This document shows positions 6,901 through 6,991 of a stretch of DNA of 6,991 nucleotides, in pieces. Source of the stretch: an uncultured Collinsella sp. (lineage in GTDB: Bacteria; Actinomycetota; Coriobacteriia; Coriobacteriales; Coriobacteriaceae); NCBI GenBank assembly GCA_958354105.1, contig CATWVA010000054.1, positions 1 through 6,991 on the forward strand, read 5' to 3'. The notes under the pieces are model-generated. The model saw only the letters and a list, made by a program, of their open reading frames with translations. It made no database searches and was not told the DNA's origin. Position numbers and translations under genes: made by a program. Each line of letters begins with the position of its first letter. The stretch's first letter is position 1.

Positions 6901-6991
6901 TAATCATCTTCCCGGCAGGAATCGTGAGCGTGGAGCCAAGCTTCACGTGCTTTTTCAGGGTGATGACGGTTTCCTTGTCATAGGGGGCCTC
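710..6991 (-). CDS. Giant sortase-anchored adhesin: beta-helix head, isopeptide-domain stalk, MPDTG anchor (5' partial)
   Basis: The frame is open to the right edge, giving at least 2,093 codons before TAG at 712-710. The true start and signal peptide lie beyond 6991. Residues below are numbered from the GTG at 6946, which is not taken as the start. Residues 1-480 form a beta-helix head of GG-x-I/V-x-x-N coils. The stalk has two Cna B domains (483-565, 569-655), DUF7601-like domains (659-770, 1031-1136), a DUF11-like domain (896-1028), and seven Spy0128/FctA-like domains (775-893, 1144-1293, 1299-1454, 1463-1600, 1605-1752, 1763-1881, 1884-2002). A Pro/Gly/Ser linker (2003-2042) leads to MPDTG (2043-2047), a hydrophobic segment and the tail YRRRR. 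Each Spy0128-like domain has Lys in the first strand, Glu in the V-x-E motif and Asn in the closing F-x-N, the residues that form an internal isopeptide bond. The protein is probably a long wall-anchored fibre that presents the head for adhesion. Ligand and gene name are unknown. The first quarter is less GC-rich and holds all the cysteines. Confidence 0.93.
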   Translation of the reverse strand, partial: EAPYDKETVITLKKHVKLGSTLTIPAGKMIKITSDEPYTILAKKSGFSVLVNVAEGASLELSGKVSLSGRYNKGAIISSRGAVVLSDEAVVCDGAANTVNTGVIDVSGDKASLTMTGGVIEQCELKDAYCGAVHAKDGAHVVMKGGVIRKNHVSFSADGDGNYLSSTGIMLMGDAHLEMSNGSIEDNAGYQGGAVVMYSEARNQRASFEMTGGQLVRNRGYKLGNRTPSGAVHVEGNAEFTLKGGKIEDNIAYSDGKGGGVCVVDRGLQQGGRDHTAFTMKGGSVSGNSASAGGGIYTYSDDVKLSAGEIKDNTARNMGGGVYSEGNEYLVYSTLHIENALVVDNHAKKQGGGMWFCPTGDAKVYVQNGGLIARNSADEAGDDLVFTGFKDAKYKLTLANRAPGGGKVSWYRDGGLFNPEGTYAETNTEIPRFSPDGGNGEPLSFTDATPNVALKSVMSEDVYNLGRGQTSLTISGNTAERGGGIGANGGVIIGKSENIDIPIKKVWENPRIPHPNKVKVNLKNGDTVIDSITLSESNDWKGVFSNLPAGAHYTVSEDPVEGYDSAVTGDAERGFTVTNTSTAKVSVPVEKKWVGPAAEKATVRLLADGKDTGESAELSKSNSWKHSFEGLPKYSKSGSVIDYAVAEVPVEGYSSKVTGDAERGFTVTNTVKTGELDVSKTVVAREGLAVDADKIFKFVVEATDAMGRKVSGTYGDATFEDGKATLKLKDGQTARITGLPEGTAYTVTERAAEGYTTAVNGAEGSRADGSISADQVASAAFTNTFDPAPATASVPELTKVLAGGRKPGLQEGEFTFELSLTDGAGNVLEGYPIEAKNDKDGKVSFGELSFTNLGTYHATVTEKASGDVLIEDDAHAFTFDIAVTQTGAGLKAEIFNERGKKTFTNTFTPHDNTKTVTKADASGAKVNVDGRLVGVGDTLTYTIGWANNSVDDRGAAQAADVTVTDVLPKGVNYVEGSADGAAYDAATRTLTWSLGEQAAGATGTLSFDVKVSAEAAVVDDISNTATVKVGENESQTNTTHNSVSREGSLTVKKTVVGGDSQREFGFTVALTDGDGEPVSGTFGKGEHAVTFAGGKANFTLKDGGEKIISGLPVGAHYTVTEDAAEGYATTAEGAEGAVTEDGATVAFTNTYGTATEGRDVSTAGLFTKTLEGRDWAEGDSFQFTLAGEDGAPMPEGSADGSKTVSVTAGAGTKAGDRVAFDFGPIRYTLDDIKDAGFAEIGGKRVRAKTFTYTVREVRPDDGSAIAGVAYDGHTATMTVTVTDDGSGNLTATTPAIAQASGGDFVNTYTTELDYSARAGVRLSKTLSGRAMEAGQFAFTVTADAETAAKLGLKTGKDAYAVAAADDGAAGLVDLIGGTAESDVKFTDADAGKVYRFTVTETKLGGEGYTNDTAPRTVTIAPAYDAATGKLTVTTTVAKDGVEVARSEVSTADGATAAPAPVTVAFENSYEATGKLGGEGNVAINATKTLTGRAAKAGEFSFSVRNAQGNVVAIATNQASGDGEAAGLAFSSIAYTTDALEQMVADGTATRAADGSWVIPYTVSEDGTGRLPAGVTAAASSFGITVKVTDDGKGRLDVAVVYPEGSDGTLSFVNGYSAGEATVDLAGTKTLALGQAGLGLTQADIEGKYAFKIEPLDGAPAPVDASGKTVTEATNDAVGNIVLGHVTFRQPSDLDDVEIDGDGLRTKTFAYRVSESGSVDGVVNDATATRTFTVRVVEDTNAGTLAAEVLPAEGTPEGRGAFEFTNTYGVNPTPSSVTDQIKVNKKLKGRDLAEGEFEFQLVELAADGSESVAATGKNAADGTVALSPVTYTAPGTHSYELREVAGTAGGVTYDRATYRVRTTVTDAGNGTLAVRHELADAGGNPTGDDSVTFTNGYEAAPVTLKLGAAKVLKGAELKAGQFSFELRGRDGKVMSTAKNAADGSVAFDALTFKQAGTYTFTVSEVDDGQAHVTYDKAVHRIVVTVGDEAAGGTKTGYLSARVSYEGDANMPPVFTNSYAEEPGTPGTPENPGTPGGGSGGGSDNGSGSGSSGDGSKGGMPDTGDRSLPAAALAVMAGIGALTVAGGAVLYRRRR
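941..4972 (-). repeat. Stalk of ten Ig-like isopeptide domains (Spy0128/FctA-, DUF7601- and DUF11-like)
   Basis: Successive domains start with a Lys-bearing strand such as TKTLEGR, SKTLSGR, TKTLTGR or NKKLKGR and end with FTNTY, FENSY, FVNGY or FTNGY. Putative bond residues in the Spy0128-like domains, in order, are K784/E847/N890, K1153/E1241/N1291, K1309/E1385/N1452, K1472/E1549/N1598, K1613/E1699/N1750, K1769/E1827/N1879 and K1894/E1948/N2000. The DUF7601-like domains have K665/E734/N768 and K1038/E1106/N1134. The DUF11-like domain (896-1028) has VTVTDVLPKGVNY and ISNTATV. In known Gram-positive pilins such covalent cross-links make the stalk resistant to force and proteases; that these particular residues react is inferred from position only. 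Confidence 0.8.
4982..5500 (-). repeat. Tandem Cna B-type domains, including a 42-bp exact direct repeat
   Basis: Two adjacent domains of about 83-87 residues carry the Cna B isopeptide set: K490, E542 and N564 in the first, K576, E632 and N654 in the second. Each begins with a K-x-W motif and ends in FTVTNT. At the DNA level 4983-5024 and 5253-5294 are identical over 42 bases, 270 bases (90 codons) apart. Both encode the same strand, which contains TGDAERGFTVTNT. The rest of the two domains has diverged, so this points to a tandem duplication with later local gene conversion or strong constraint. Confidence 0.8.
5507..6991 (-). other. Region encoding the right-handed beta-helix head
   Basis: Here the protein repeats a coil of about 25-38 residues with the consensus hydrophobic-x-[M/L]-x-G-G-x-[I/V]-x-x-N. 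Examples begin at residues 99 (TMTGGVIEQCE), 127 (VMKGGVIRKN), 194 (EMTGGQLVRN), 226 (TLKGGKIEDN), 264 (TMKGGSVSGN) and 289 (KLSAGEIKDN), with degenerate copies at 163, 321 and 350. Many coils are followed by GGG or GGAV turns. This pattern belongs to parallel right-handed beta-helices of the pectate-lyase-like fold found in many bacterial adhesins. No catalytic site of a polysaccharide lyase can be recognised. Residues 372-456 interrupt the coils with a less regular stretch containing WYRDGG, before a last coil-like piece at 457-480. The fold continues upstream out of the window. Confidence 0.8.

Noticed and set aside
6944..6946. GTG as start codon of the giant adhesin
   Set aside because: Fifteen in-frame sense codons precede it up to the edge, no Shine-Dalgarno sequence sits at the right distance, and no signal peptide follows although the protein has a wall-sorting signal. 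The gene starts outside the window.

Overview
The window reads as GC-rich, Gram-positive chromosomal DNA. The likeliest source is a gut or oral actinobacterium of the class Coriobacteriia (Collinsella, Olsenella and relatives). This rests on high GC, two sortase-anchored surface proteins with LAxTG-like and MPxTG-like sorting signals, a short bacterial SRP RNA, and a very large adhesin joining a beta-helix head to an isopeptide-domain stalk. The genus is inferred; there is no 16S rRNA or core protein to confirm it.

Layout, left to right. Bases 1-214 (+) encode the C-terminal end of a cell-wall-anchored protein with the sorting signal LANTGD. A bidirectional terminator-like hairpin follows at 260-300. 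Bases 301-371 hold nothing I can support. Bases 372-475 form a long imperfect inverted repeat whose centre is a strong bidirectional intrinsic terminator. A separate 9-bp hairpin lies at 489-510. Bases 517-621 (-) are the small SRP RNA gene (ffs/scr), identified by its conserved apical loop and a 22-bp closing helix, with a plausible promoter at 636-664 and a U6 tract at 511-516. A GC-rich hairpin at 664-698 follows the stop codon of the next gene.

Bases 710-6991 (-) are one reading frame of at least 2,093 codons, still open at the right edge, so the start and signal peptide lie outside the window. From the N-terminus it contains a right-handed beta-helix region, two Cna B-type domains, a DUF7601-like domain, a Spy0128/FctA-like pilin domain, a DUF11-like domain, a second DUF7601-like domain, six more Spy0128/FctA-like domains, a Pro/Gly/Ser-rich wall-spanning linker, and an MPDTG sorting signal with a membrane segment and Arg-rich tail. 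Eleven of the twelve stalk domains show a Lys/Glu/Asn set in the places expected for intramolecular isopeptide bonds.

The two surface-protein genes converge on the SRP RNA and terminator region. Both products would be exported by Sec and fixed to the cell wall by sortases, probably for adhesion. No sortase gene lies in the window. The SRP RNA is a housekeeping neighbour. I see no CRISPR array, transposase, tRNA or phage gene. I found no clearly new system; the most unusual items are the giant stalk, the long inverted repeat beside the SRP RNA, and the compositional break inside the large gene.
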